NCBI GenBank assembly: GCA_036365455.1
Contig: JAWQUS010000009.1
Location: forward strand, 526,001 to 590,000
DNA from: Macrosoma leucophasiata
Lineage: Eukaryota; Arthropoda; Insecta; Lepidoptera; Hedylidae
Direction of reading: 5' to 3'
DNA: 64,000 nucleotides
Position 1 is the first letter of the stretch. Each line of letters opens with the position of its first letter. The notes beneath the pieces were generated by a model, which was not told the origin of the DNA, made no database searches, and saw nothing but the letters and a program-made list of their open reading frames with translations. This document shows, piece by piece, positions 20,551-32,279 of this stretch. The translations under genes and the position numbers were made by a program.

Positions 20551-22322
20551 GTAAATGCGTCGTAATTTGAGACCAACATTTCTCAATTGTAAAACTCTTA
20601 TATCGAACTTCGTTTTACAGGACTAATAGCCGAATACTCGAACGGCACTCAATTTTAAGTAACCTTCAAATATAAGCTAAGACTTAAGTCCCAATTAGAT
20701 GTAAGTGACGTTTTGGTTTTTGACCATTAGTAAGGTTTATCGAGTGACCGAGGTAGCCAAATAAAGTTAATTGCAGGGAAACAAATAGTGACAGAGCAAA
20801 TTAAAAAACCACAGAGCCTGGTTCAAAACGACTCTTTGAGCGAACCACGTGAGAGCCTGTAATTTAACTTTGACTCCCGCAGGCCTTAATTTAGTTGTGG
20901 AATTTGTTCGCGCATGAAATGGGTGCGGGCTGTTATTTACCTAACGATGACAGCTGCTTCGAAATATTCAGGTGAAAATAATAATTGCATAAGCATGCAA
21001 AAACTAAAGATTTTACGCAGAGATTTTACCAACCTTGAGGCCTTCAAGATTTGGCTCCTGTGAAGAAATTAGCAAAGTGGTATCTCAACATTTTCCTTCG
21101 TTTGGCTACTTGCGCTAGCCGCTTAAATTGCTAACCTGAACGAGCTAGATTTTAAGATACTTAGCACTCACTTTCCTTAGTACAGAATACCAATTTAATT
21201 AAGAATAGCAGTATTTCTATTATGTGTTAAGGAATCTCACGTGCTGCAGCGACGACGTAGCATCTTGTGGAATGTCAACACGTGTTGAAGTACCCTAATA
21301 TATGACGCGACGTACCAAAAAAAATATTTACATGCTGTCCCGTGCTGTACGGTCAGTGGGCACCGGCTCTAGAGAATGTGCACAATGGCCGCTAACCATC
21401 AAATCAACAAATTCAAATTAAAAAAAAAAAAAAAAGTTCCGGACTAATTGAGAACCTCCTCCTTTTTTCGAAGTCTGTTAAAAATAACACATACTAAATA
21501 GTCCTTTCAAGATTTAAGATGTCATTAGTCAGTTCAAAAAATAAGAAAATTTATAAAGGTCTGCAAGTTTTAAGGGGCAGATCATTGTTCAAATATATTT
21601 TGTTGAAAATTGTAGGATGGTTCGTTACCCTTAATTTGCGATTACGACTCGCACTTGACCTGTGCGGTATTCAAGTTAATGCTTTGTTACAATTTAATAT
21701 ACCATCTCAGTAACGTGTGCAGACGGCGTGCCCTTTGTGCATCAACTAGATCAAATTGTCATAGTTTTATTCAAATATTAATATTTATGCCTTAGTTTTT
21801 CTTGCAAAACATTTTTCGTTTACGGTCCAAAATACATACATCACTTAAATATATACGTATATACTTTTTACTACAAAAATGGCGATGGCGAATCTCCTGT
21901 CACCAGTGTCGTTTAGAGACTATCTACCAAATTAAGACTACGTAAGCCAAATTACAAAAAAAATCCTTGTGATCCGCTAATTAACATGTCATGTAATTTC
22001 TGTATATATGTATTTTTATTTCTCAATTTACCAAATTTAACTAATACTTACTAACAACAAAAGGAAAACTAATCAATATCTTAATTCAAATCAATATGAT
22101 AAGCATCTGCTTTGCTTCAAACCTTGGCTTGTCAGCGTTTAACAAAACGGTCCAATATCGACAACAAGTTTGCACACCGTGATAGCACACGATTGAAGCG
22201 TGTTGAGAAAAGTGGAAAAGCGAGCGATAAACACTATGTACCGGGACGCCTCGAGCCTGTTTTAATCTTGTAGAAGGAGATATACGCTTGAGAAACCTGC
22301 CGTAAACGCTAAACATTCTCTA
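20551..22322. other. Unclassified non-coding stretch
   Basis: No supported gene. A 16-base A-run lies at about 21420. Frames at 21519-21713 and 22086-22316 have no domain or conservation clue. Confidence 0.4.
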
Positions 22323-22325
22323 AAC

Positions 22326-22346
22326 AGTGGTTCTCGAACTTTTTCG
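22326..22346 (+). repeat. Orphan hAT-like terminal repeat
   Basis: CAGTGGTTCTCGAACTTTTT is the consensus start of many hAT elements (CAGNGGTTCTCAAACTTTT). No matching reverse end was found nearby, so the element is truncated or spurious. Confidence 0.4.
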
Positions 22347-22502
22347 AAGATTAATAACCATTCTTTGACGGTGCCCTAAAATAAAACGAATCCTAGCAAA
22401 CTTCGTTTTATGTAAGGTCATTGTTTATTCATCAAGAAATAGTGACAAATACATATTCTTTTTACTTTATTTAGACGGTTAAATATTTTTGTAAGCTTCT
22501 AA

Positions 22503-22640
22503 AAAAGAAACTTCACGACTATAATCCCCGAAGGGATAGGCAGATGTAATTCAATCATACATGCAAACACTCACTATTCACAGGTTACGTTTTGACCCAT
22601 GTAACAGATGGAGAGTCTGTTGACATCCCGTTTTACTTCG
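22503..22640 (-). repeat. SINE family C, 5'-truncated and diverged
   Basis: AAACTTCACGACTATAATCC through CTGTTGACATCCC. Only the 3' 140 bases remain. Confidence 0.75.
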
Positions 22641-22670
22641 GCCTTTTTTACTTCGGACAGGATTTGAAAC

Positions 22671-22932
22671 TTTTTTTTATGTAATGGAAGTGGCAAACAA
22701 GCATGCAGTTCACATTGATGTTAAGTGATGACTGCAGCCTGCAGACACCCATACAAAGACCAAGGTCAAAATGCAGATGCGTTATCACTCCTGAGGCCTA
22801 ATGTACGAGTATTATGCCTCTGTGCCGGAAATTACAAGGCCATACATTACCACCTGACCGGAACATGATAGTGCTGAACACTACCATTTAGCGGCAAGTA
22901 GCTCCGTCACTGGAGCTCTACCACTAGTAAAA
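22671..22932 (-). repeat. SINE family B with deletion near the head
   Basis: T-run at 22671, full 3' part, then GCGGCAAGTA joined directly to GCTCCGTCACTGGAGCTC (about 40 bp deleted). Confidence 0.85.
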
Positions 22933-22939
22933 AAAACTG

Positions 22940-23620
22940 CCTTTGGAATCAGCCCAGCTGTACCACTAAACTACCCAAGCGTCATTTATTGCGAAAAATA
23001 CAATAAGTACTTTCTGCCACTTGGCCATTGAGGAAGTAATAATCACTAAGCCCGGTCAGCAAAATGACAACCAAATAGACGCACCGACATCGACACGCCA
23101 CTCCCACGTTCCAACGACCCTTCGTATATCCACATTCTTATTAGAAAAGCGAACAGCGAGTAATAAAAGTTCGTAACAGCCTAACCGGAACCGGGCAAAG
23201 GTCGGCACTTAGCGAAGCCCCTCAACATGATCCCAAACTCGAAATTTATTCAACTTAGCACCATAAAACCGTTTATGAACTTACCCCGAGTTGTCACAGA
23301 AAAGAAATTTTGTTTTATGGAATGCGAAGCGCTTGGAATGCCGTACAGTTGACACAATCAAAGTCAACTTTGACAAAGCGGTTCAAAGTACATTTTGATA
23401 CCTCTTGACGCTTTTGTTCACTTTGAATGTGTAGTTTTTCAAGCTTTTTGTTGTTTATAACAAATACGACTTAATTTTATTCTTGAGACAATTTCAGTAT
23501 GTATTTACTCTGAATCTGCTTTATTATTTGTGTTGAATTTCCATAAATTGTTTAATAGTTTAACTATGTTTTTTATTATCGAACGTGGCAAACAAGGAAT
23601 TCTACCAAAAGTGAAAAATG
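22940..23620. other. Unclassified non-coding stretch
   Basis: A tRNA-like scrap (CAGCCCAGCTGTACCACTAA) lies at about 22949. Nothing else recognised. Confidence 0.4.
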
Positions 23621-23624
23621 GAAT

Positions 23625-23700
23625 TTGATTTCAGGTAAGACTTGAACCTAGGAGCACTGGGATCCCTAGTCCAGCCGCTCTAACAACTATCGTAACCTCG
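23625..23700 (-). repeat. Decayed tRNA-like repeat, family A type
   Basis: GATTTCAGGTAAGACTTGAACCTAGG ..., in parts, parallels the tRNA-like block of family A (GACTTCAGGCGAGACTCGAA). Heavily mutated. Confidence 0.45.
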
Positions 23701-24510
23701 ACCTTAACTTAACCTTACTCAAGAGAATTGGTATTCTTAGTTGTAATTATTAACGTCAACTCGACATTCTCCTCCGTTTGAAGTAAAAAAGCAACTGTCA
23801 AACTCCAAGGTACCTCATGACCTACCTTGAAGTTTCGAGAAGTACTTACATTTCATAGTTTTTCGGGCCGAAACTGTGTGTCGCTCTATAAAAATGGATT
23901 TTCAAGACTTTGTGAATTATCTATATGATAATCGGTATACATGAGTTACTGTCAAAATACAACTAAGAATATGAATTTCGAGGCATCCTCATAAAGTATC
24001 CTCAGCTGAGTGTGAGTCAAGGAATGTTTCGAGTAACGTCTTAGAATATGGGTGTAAGTCACTAAGAATACGTTGTTCTGCTATTATTGATATCATATAA
24101 TATTTCCACAAAAAAATAATATCATTCTTTTAAAAAAATCCTATAAATCTCTGGATTTCAATCGCTATCGCCAAATAATTTAAGACCTTGCGAAGTCAAA
24201 GTGAATAAGAAGCGACAAAGAATAGACTTGGTCTTTTAAAACTAGATTTAATAAGCGCTCGTTGGAGGTACGATAAAAAGCGTCTCCTTCCTTCAACTTG
24301 GGCTTACAGTAAATCTTGAAAAGTGCATTCGAGATAATGCAAGAAAAGTCGTGATTAAATGGTTTCTGCATGAATATTTCAGTAGAGCAAGTGTTAAATC
24401 AATAAAAAGAGTGCGTGGTTTTGAATAAGTAAACGCAGAAAAATCTTCTTTATATAATATTTTTTTAAACTTAGTTATTTTTTGCTTGCTACTTATTACT
24501 TGCCCCTTAA
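23701..24510. other. Unclassified non-coding stretch
   Basis: No supported gene. Two overlapping minus-strand frames (24180-24535) show no recognisable domain. Confidence 0.4.
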
Positions 24511-24609
24511 TGATAGTGTTTAGCAACACTACCATTTAGCGGCAAGAATATTAGGTAATGCTGTGGTGCTTACGCCCGCGAGCTCCATCACTGGAGCTCT
24601 ACCATCAAT
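24511..24609 (-). repeat. SINE family B, head half only
   Basis: GATAGTGTTTAGCAACACTACC through GGAGCTCTACCATCA. The 3' half is missing, unusual for a target-primed insertion and more likely a later deletion. Confidence 0.8.
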
Positions 24610-25933
24610 AAAAGTTAATGACAATTTGATGACACTCTCAATATTCATCTATTTAAAACAATATTGACGACTGACCATTATGTCAAGGGCCATAAGGCTT
24701 ACATTGGAAAAGTTAGTATGATGGTTAAGTTTTCTAAAAAAAAAAAACTATCCGCACAGCTAACTATTGTTTTTCTTTCATTGGTATTAAATTATTATTT
24801 CTATATTAATATTAATTGGCCTTTTACGGACAGTAACAAATATAACAAAAAAGGAATTAGCCAAATTGGTCCCGCCGTTCTTGATTTTTGCGCTTAGCAA
24901 CACATTTAGCTATTCATTTTTGTTTATATATAGATTTGCATTTGCACCTTTTAAATTACTTGATTCTTTATACAACCTTATTCCCTAACAAAATCACCAA
25001 ATGCCCTAATTGCATAAAAAGAATTCCCTGTCGAAAACCCTGTAATGGAACTTTATTAACTCAACCCACCTCTTAGTAATTCTGCAAAAAAATCTTGTTT
25101 TCATTTAAAAAGAGGCGCGTAAAACACAATTTGAAAATATTCCCGGCCGTTATCCCGCACGTAATGGACAGTTATTCCTGTAGGCTTTCTTCAGAAAATT
25201 GCTCGACCGCAGTTGGACAAAAGGTAGCTCTTATATCTTTTTATGGTCCTTCGAGCCGGATTCTCAGGGGAATTGTTTTTTTTTCTTGCAACAGGTGCTT
25301 CGTGACGTAATTGAACTTGTACTGTGTGTACTGTTGAATGTTATTAGATGTTTCAAATTTTAATTTAAGTAATAAATCGTTTATTTATTGTCAAAACGGC
25401 ACACAATATTTTTTTCTTAAAATTGTTAAACAAAATATTATTCATCATCTTATCATCCGATAGATATCCACTGCTGGACCAAAGTATCCCCTTAAGGGGG
25501 ATATGTCATAATTGCCAAGCTTGGTAGATTGGCGATGGCAGTGGCGGTAGCTTTATCGCATGACTTGTGTTATTGCACTAATTATTCAACTTATATACAA
25601 ATAATTTCAACTTCAACAAATGTCTACACATTACGGTACTAAAACTACATCTAAACAACAGACGGACAGCTGAGCAAAGTACTAAGCTGCTGTTTCCTTT
25701 GATTACAGAACTCTTAAAAGGGAGCGACACGAAATATACTCACTGCTTTTCACTCGGTCAGGAACAGGTTTCTGTTTATCCAATAAAGGATAACGCTGAA
25801 GTAATTTACATGACTATAAGCCGTGTTGGCAACGAAACGTAAACAGTGTTTCGGTATGTACGTAATACCGACGTAAGTAGCGATTGTCGTTGTTTGACCC
25901 TGTTGTACTGACAATGGGGTGAAAGGGATAAGA
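24610..25933. other. Unclassified stretch with a retroposon tail scrap
   Basis: At 25444-25510 ATATCCACTGCTGGACCAAA resembles the 3' tail of common lepidopteran retroposons (the family E tail CCCACTGCTGGGC). No gene recognised elsewhere. Confidence 0.4.
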
Positions 25934-26528
25934 TAAGCGAGGCAGTATTTCACTTCGGGGCAGCTACTACAGCTTTATAAGGCTCAAGTACAGCCCCATC
26001 TGGAATACTGCTCTCATTTGTGGGCGGGAGCCTCCAAATACCAGCTTGGTCCACTTGACTTCCTACAAAAACGCGCCGTTCGCATTGTTAACGATCCAGG
26101 ACTTACTGACAGGCTCGAACATCTGTTCCTGCGCAGAGACATTGGCAGTCTTTGCGTGTTGTACAGTCTCTACAATGGTGAGTGCTCTGCTGAACTGTTT
26201 GATATGGTGCCACCGTCTCTTTTCCTACACCGTACTTGCCGAAGAGATAAGTTCCACCCACACCGACTGGACACCTGGCAGTGCTCAACGGTGCGGTTTT
26301 CGCGTTCATTCCTACCTAGAACGTGTAAATTGTGAAACGAACTTCCCTCTGAGGTGTTCTCTAGGTACTACAATATGGGGTGCTTCAAAAATGGCGTCAA
26401 AAGAGGCCTTCAGGGCTGGCAGTGCGTTGGCAACTCCTGGTGTTGCAAATGTTCATAGGGATGGATATCACTTTCCATCTGGTGGTCCGTTTACTTGTCT
26501 GTCAACCTTCAAACATAACAATAAAAAG
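25934..26528 (+). pseudogene. 5'-truncated LINE copy (same family as 47.6-51.3 kb)
   Basis: Starts inside the region after the RT domain (KARQYFT) and runs to the 3' end with an AATAAAAAG tail at about 26519. Preserved pieces include QPHLEYCSHLWAGASKYQLG and DRLEHLFLRRDIGSLCVLYS. Breaks: TGA replacing a tryptophan codon at about 26335 and frameshifts after 26430. The 5' truncation is typical of target-primed reverse transcription. Confidence 0.9.
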
Positions 26529-26857
26529 TGAGAGGGTGTGGTTGGCCACCGTTTCCTTTTCTTAAAGATACTTTCGTCAACAATAGCAATAGTTAGTTCT
26601 CTTTTAAAGTGATGAAGGTGGCACACAAGCAAGGTTTTTGGAGTTCACTCATTGTGAAACGATTTGAGTTATAAAGTCCGGTACGGAAATTTTATGAGAA
26701 GTAAAATCAGGTGAAGCCCGAAAGCTAAGACGTAACGCGGTTCATAACTTCATATATTATACGACTATGATGGTACTCTGTGATTACGCGCTATTCTCCA
26801 GCGATCGCGCGGGTCGTGATGCGATATATATCACACTATCACCCATACACATATATA
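26529..26857. other. Short unclassified stretch
   Basis: A possible family B 3' scrap (GATGAAGGTGGCACACAAGCA) lies at about 26610. TATATA run at 26848-26860. Confidence 0.35.
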
Positions 26858-27063
26858 TATTAATATTATAAATGTGAAAGTTTCTTTGTTTGGATGTTTG
26901 ATTAAATTTGTTATACAGGCAGGGTATTTGCTGACTTAGATTATAAAATACTTTTTAACCCAAAAAAATGTTTTTGTGAGATGCCATGGGGTGATTTGAT
27001 GAGTTTCCACAGGTTACGCGAAAAGCGACCGACACGCGGGCGGAGCCGCGGGCAGCAGCTAGT
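26858..27063 (+). mobile_element. Non-autonomous Helitron-like element
   Basis: Begins ATATTATAAATGTGAAAGTT and TTTGTTTGGATGTTTG, ends with GC-rich CACGCGGGCGGAGCCGCGGG then CAGCAGCTAGT. A CTAG terminus after a short GC-rich hairpin, with no TIRs and no duplication, is the Helitron 3' signature. The same composition typifies abundant lepidopteran Helitron derivatives. Confidence 0.65.
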
Positions 27064-27650
27064 ATGAATATATATTCGATAAAAATACTTTTTTATCTCT
27101 AATCCGACGTTTCGGCTCGGTTGGATGAACCGTGGTCGTGGGCGGACTGATATTCTGATATTTTTTCAAGTTAACAATATCCGCTTTTTCTTATAATTGA
27201 TACCGTACAATTTGGCCGCCACACGGCACGCGGTGGTCTAGTTTAAATTTCAACGTACCCTCGTTGACCCCTGGCGGGATATGGGGCCCTTGATGAATGT
27301 AGTTTTTGTGTGCCCCCGAGGGACCCGCGATTGTTGAGGGATACTAATTGATGTTTGGATGAAGTTTCAACAGCTTTGTGATGGTGTTTATGGATTAAAT
27401 TAGAATATGTTGTAGGTGGACTTGTGCGAAACTGTGTTTAGATATGAAACATTAGGTTAAGGGGGATTATGAAATTCGTAAAAAAATTTGGGTTAAAGGG
27501 TCGATTTCTGCCCGAAGTTAAATTTTTCTTTAATTTTTTCTATAATTTAAATTCTTATCACATCAAGAAGCATTTAATTTATAAAGATGTTTTGGAATCA
27601 TAAATATTTTCTTTTTGTAAGTCCTCTCTTACTAGGTCACCCATATTGTT
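27064..27650. other. Unclassified stretch
   Basis: Contains TCTAATCCGACGTTTCGGCTC (27101-27121), which looks like part of a dispersed repeat, and a GC-richer segment 27210-27340. No coding support. Confidence 0.35.
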
Positions 27651-27790
27651 TATTATGTAATAAAGATGGCAAACAAGCATGCAGTTCACGTTGATGTTAA
27701 GTGATGACTGCAGCCTATGGACACTTACACAAGGATCAGGGGTCAAAATGCAGATGCGTTGCCACTCCTAAGATCAGAAATCAGAAACTC
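27651..27790 (-). repeat. SINE family B, 5'-truncated
   Basis: TATTATGTAATAAAGATGGC through GATGCGTTGCCACTCCTAAG, 3' half only. Confidence 0.8.
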
Positions 27791-27799
27791 ATATAGTTA

Positions 27800-29760
27800 T
27801 AGCATTATTCATTTAGGGTGACAGGTACCTCTTATGACACGTCAAAAACAAACAAAATAAATTATAGTGAATAACAATTGATATACATGTCAAACAAGAT
27901 AAAAAATATATGTAAAGTCAAGAATATCACTAAGATAAAACTAAATGTTATAAACTAATGTAAAAAAGTATATCAGTTGAATGTCTCCTTTTCCCTTTAC
28001 AAACTGATAACAAAGAGTAAAAAGAAAAGAAAAAGAGTCATTCTTTGTCATTCACCGGCAAAGTTCCAAAGGCCAATATGATCTGAGAAAAACTTGCCGG
28101 AAAAAACTTAGTCGGCTCTTTTAAAAATATCTCTTAGGCATATTTTTACAATTTTCCATAATTTAAACAAGCTTAAAATTAACAATATAATATCAACACT
28201 TTGATTATTACATTTAACACCCTTGTGGAGCTAGATCAGCATGCCAAACATTTCTATCCTTGAGATAGTCCTCGAGTTTATAGTAAGCCTTTTTACATAG
28301 AGTGCGTTTAATTAATGCTTTGAATTTACCATCGGTGAGTTCAGCAATCCCGGATGAGGTCTTGTTATAAACAAGCTACACTATATTTTAGGAAAGATGT
28401 ATTAGTTTTCGTCAGTCGAAAACTTGGCAGAGACAGCTTGTTCTTGTTCCTCGTATTATAACTATGCCTTTCGGAGATTTCATCAAACAGATGTAAATTT
28501 TTCCTCGCAAAAAGTATATTTTCATAGATGTAATGGCAAGGGTACTACTACTGGTGGTAGAGCTCCAGTGACGGAGCTCGCGGGCGTAGGCACCACCGCA
28601 TTACCTAATTTACTTGCCGCTAAATGGTAGTGTTCAGCACTATCGTTTTCCGATCAGGTGGTAATGTACGGCCCTGTAATTTCCGGCACAGGGGCATAAC
28701 ACCTTAGGCCTCAGGGGTGGTAACGCATCTGCATTTTGGCCTTGGTCTTCATTTGGGTGTCTATAGGCTGCAGTCATCACTTAACATCAATGTGAACTGC
28801 ATGCTTGTTTGCTACTTCCATTACATAAAAAAAAAGGGACTGTCATTATATTTGTTTCTTTAAATAGTTCTTTCAAAGAATCACGACTACGTAAGTTATA
28901 CATCGCTCTAATGGCCCTCTTCTGTAATACGAAAATTGATTGTATGTCAGCCGCTCGACCCCACAATAAAATACCATAGGACATGACACTGTGAAAATAG
29001 CTAAAATAAACAAGTCTTGCAGTGTCTATATCAGTTCATTGCCTAATTTTTCGAACAGCATAAGCTGCGGCACTCAGACGTTTCACTAACTGCCTAATAT
29101 GTGGTCCCCATTGTAACTTCGAGTCAAGCGTTATTCCCAAGAAGGTAGCGTAATCAACAAATTGAATTTTGTCATTGTTTATAAAAATGTCTCCTTCTTT
29201 ACTTTTTATATTAGGGAGGGCAAAACGGATACATTTGGTTTTTTTACTATTCAGTGCAAGTTTATTGACAGTAAACCATTTACGTACTTCTCCTATGACC
29301 TTATTTACAGTATCATAATCTGGATTTCGTCTGTTCATTTTGAAAACTATTGAAGTATCGTCTGCAAATAAAATTGTTTTAGGCAAACTGTTAGGCATCA
29401 AATGAAATAAATCATTAACGTAGACTAAAAACAGAAATGGTCCTAATTTTGAGCCTTGTGGGACACCCATTCCTGTCTTTGTACCTTGAGATTTTACTCC
29501 ATTCACTTGAACTACTTATTCCCGATCCTTAAGGTAAGATTGAACAAGTTGAAGAGCTTTATTTTCAAGTCCATAATGATCAAGTTTGCCAATTAATGTA
29601 TTGTGATCCACGCAGTCAAACGCCTTTGAAAGGTCGCAAAATATACCTATAGCATCTTGTGAATCCTCCCAAGCTTCAAAAATATGTTTTAATAAAGCAA
29701 CACCGGCATCGGTTGTACAACGTCCTTTTGTAAAACCAAATTGTTATGTTTCGTTGATAG
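27800..29760 (-). pseudogene. Broken LINE of a second family: RT to 3' end, split by a SINE
   Basis: On the minus strand the frame runs from QFGFTKGRCTTDAGVALLKH (about 29735) through FCDLSKAFDCVDH, MGVPQGSKLGPFLFLVYVND, FADDTSIVF (RT catalytic DD) and GILLWGRA to NIMTVP (28837). It resumes beyond the SINE at about 28540 (YENILFARKNLHLFDEI) and ends with GKFKALIKRTLCKKAYYKLE ... CHADLAPQGC-like C terminus and a stop at about 28217. In-frame stops near 29519 and 29020 and a frameshift near 28375 inactivate it. The 3' UTR probably extends to about 27800. The C-terminal 'KAYY..EDYL' segment is typical of Jockey/CR1-group LINEs. The endonuclease part is missing (5' truncation). Confidence 0.85.
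28549..28835 (+). repeat. SINE family B inserted in the broken LINE
   Basis: Full-length copy with an A-run at 28827-28835. GGGTACT before and GGGACT after it look like a slightly mutated target duplication. Removing it joins the two LINE parts. Confidence 0.9.
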
Positions 29761-29844
29761 TTATTACGGAAAAAAAAATTTGTTTGTTGACAATTGAAAT
29801 ACATTGACCTGTTCCAATACTATTATTCTCCACCAAACCGCATT

Positions 29845-29935
29845 AGGGCAGCGTGTTGGTGTCCAAGACGCTCCAGACCTCCCCCCAAAAAGAGAAGAGA
29901 CTCATGCCCAGCAGTGGGACGTATAATGAGTGGGA
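29845..29935 (+). repeat. Family E type 3' tail
   Basis: CCTCCCCCCAAAAAGAGAAG then GCCCAGCAGTGGGACGTATA, the shared tail of family E and related retroposons. Head absent. The 118-codon frame covering it is chance. Confidence 0.65.
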
Positions 29936-30341
29936 GGCATTATATTACTATTTTTATCAAAAATATCATCATATTGGTTGCGTGTGCGATTGTTGTGGTT
30001 GTTTATATCTCGAAGGATAAACACGAAACCTTCAAAATCGTGAACTATGATAACAAAATCGTATCAAAGTCAGTAGTTTTACCTTTAAAAATGCATAAGG
30101 CAACACAATCTCACATCAAATTTAAATTTAACGAGATAGCACACAATTAATGCCACCTCCACACTTCATTATCATACGAGTGAACATTCATGACTCCCAG
30201 ACGCGGAGTGTGGCGGCTCGTCGCTGTCTGCGATCTTTGAGTTAAGGACAAGCTCCTTGTTATCTCATTTCTTGTAAGAAAGAAAAGGGTAATTTAGAAA
30301 TATGGATTTTTGGACCATTGGATGGTGGACCATTATTATAC
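29936..30341. other. Unclassified stretch
   Basis: No supported feature. Confidence 0.35.
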
Positions 30342-30760
30342 TTTTACGGAAGCTTAGGCACCACCTTATTACCTACTGTGCTTCCTACTAAATGGAGCAC
30401 GTTCAGCACTAGCGTGTTCCGGACAGGTTATAATGTACAGCCCTGTTATTACCGGCACAGAGGCATAATATCTTCAACCTCAGGAGTGGCGACGCATCTT
30501 CATTGAAATCTCCACTCTCATAATATATAATAATAATGTTTATAGTCTTACCCCCTTATTCATAAACGTATTTTATAGCTAAAGTGTTGCTAATTTCTCC
30601 CTTGTCTCTTTCTATCCTGCACATTTGACAATGCAAATGACAAAGATAACGCATTCTGTAGCTAAAAAGTATTTAACGTACGTTTATGAATAAGGGGGTT
30701 AGAGTATTATTACATCAATGTAAACTGTATGCTTATTTGCCACTTCAAAACATGAAAAAA
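30342..30760 (+). repeat. SINE family B, diverged, split by a MITE
   Basis: Left part 30342-30518 (CTTAGGCACCACCTTATTACC ... GGCACAGAGGCATAATA), right part from about 30709 (CATCAATGTAAACTGTATGC ... CACTTC). The gap holds a 148-bp MITE. Confidence 0.8.
30551..30698. mobile_element. MITE with 20-bp perfect TIRs and TTA target duplication (Harbinger-like)
   Basis: CCCCCTTATTCATAAACGTA at 30551-30570 is the exact reverse complement of 30679-30698. TTA stands on both sides (30548-30550, 30699-30701). The TTA trinucleotide duplication is characteristic of PIF/Harbinger and related transposases. No coding capacity. Confidence 0.85.
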
Positions 30761-30829
30761 CGAATTATTCTTAGCCATAAATTAGCAAAGAAGCATAATA
30801 AAGATCTTAAGAAAAACTACAGATTTTAA

Positions 30830-31092
30830 AGTAGATGCGTTGCCATTGCCACTCCAGAATCCTAAGTTGTTAGGCGATTCACACACGGCACCATACGCCG
30901 CCCCGGATTGCGGTGGAGTAAACAAATCCGCGCGGTCGGGCGGTGTAGTGTGAAAGGTATCCAAGCGACATGAAGTCCGCTTCACAACCTACCGCGGCGG
31001 CGGGCGGTCTCTTCCGTGAATCGTCTTATTTCTAACCTGACCAGAACATGATAGCGTTAAAACTATCATTAAGGTGATGCGATGGTGCCCCC
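30830..31092 (-). repeat. SINE family B fragment split by a second MITE
   Basis: Left piece 30830-30872 (GATGCGTTGCC ... CTAAGTTGTTA), right piece 31029-31092 (ACCTGACCAGAACATGATAG ... GATGCGATGGTGCC). Confidence 0.7.
30873..31025. mobile_element. GC-rich MITE with TTA target duplication
   Basis: GGCGATTCAC at the left and GTGAATCGTC at the right are near-perfect inverted ends, followed inward by partly pairing CGCCGCC/GGCGGCG tracts. TTA at 30870-30872 and 31026-31028. Its sequence is unlike the MITE at 30551. Confidence 0.7.
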
Positions 31093-31095
31093 AAA

Positions 31096-31111
31096 GGGGG
31101 GGGGGGGGGGG
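31096..31111. repeat. 16-base G homopolymer
   Basis: Uninterrupted G run directly after CCCCCAAA. Length may be unreliable in an assembly. Confidence 0.9.
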
Positions 31112-31950
31112 CTCGAATAAAATAATAATGTTACGTACATTAATATAAAGAATGATACTTGAATATTTAATCTGGTTCCAATGATCGAGTAACAAATTAA
31201 AAATAAAATGAAGATTTCAGGAGTGACAAACTGGCAACGCATCAGCATTGAAATCTCTAGTTTTGATGACGATGTTTATTAGCTACTAATATTAACTTTA
31301 TGTATTTAAGAATGCTGCAATTGAATGACGTAAAAAATTAACATGACATTTGTGACAATATTTGACCACTGCGTTTAGTTAACGCAGTTGTACGTAAGAT
31401 GCTTGAATGTGACAACAATAAATTCTACGTGCCAACTCTATGTCAATATAATAGATAGTGAAATAAGTTATTAGGCAAGATTAATCATGTTGGTGCTTAA
31501 GTTGTTGAATGTGATCAGATTACGTAGTGAGTGACGCAAACACAATGGGTAATTAATGATGTAATATATTAGTGTCGATATTACTGGCAAAGCGTAGTTA
31601 CTATTGACAAAACAGATTCAACCTAAATCGATGGTTTTAGAGTAGGATTTGCGTAATTTACTATGTGGTTTGTTTTTTATGATAGTAGAAAGCAAACATT
31701 TTACTAGAATGGTATGTAAATAATGCAACCATTGAAATCCCCTGATGTAGTTGTTTTGCCTCTATAATAATCAGTATGGATCCATACATTAAGCCTAAGC
31801 AAAATACTGAACTGAACGCTAGTGTTTAGCGGCAGATGGATTAAAAGTTATGTCAGTTTTCGTTTGTATATTTTAATAACTTCTATAAAATGTATTTGGT
31901 TACCTTTCATTACAATTTACACTTACTTTCATCTGAACAATTTCAAATCA
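31112..31950. other. Unclassified AT-rich stretch
   Basis: A weak family B scrap (CAACGCATCAGCATTGAAATC) lies at about 31233. No gene. Confidence 0.4.
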
Positions 31951-31952
31951 AA

Positions 31953-32268
31953 ACGTAACTTCACGCCTGTAATCCCCGAAGGGGTAGGCAGAGGTAAATG
32001 TATGCATTCAAGCATATATGTAAACACCCACGACTCGCCGGTTACAGTTTCGGCCCATACATGTAACAGGTGGTGAACCTTTTGCCATCTCCGGGCACGT
32101 AACGAAACTCCGAGGTACGCGGAAACTTCCAAAAAATGGAAAAATCCCAATAGAACCAGAGATAAGGGATTTTAAACCGTTATCTCTGACAGTCCCCGAC
32201 CCGGGAATCGAACCAAGGACCCCCAGCGTAGTAGTAGTGGCCTGCTACTACTACGCTACTGAGGCAGT
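31953..32268 (-). repeat. SINE family C, full length
   Basis: CGTAACTTCACGCCTGTAATC to TACTGAGGCAG. Flanked by AAATCAAA on both sides (about 31945 and 32271), a likely target duplication. Confidence 0.85.
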
Positions 32269-32279
32269 TAAATCAAACA

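Noticed and set aside
29794..30150. 118-codon frame with a hydrophobic segment
   Set aside because: Starts in unclassified sequence and crosses a retroposon tail (CCCAGCAGTGGGACGT). No supporting signals.
31096..31111. 16-base G run as a G-quadruplex or regulatory site
   Set aside because: It sits at the edge of a SINE remnant, and homopolymer length is often an assembly error.
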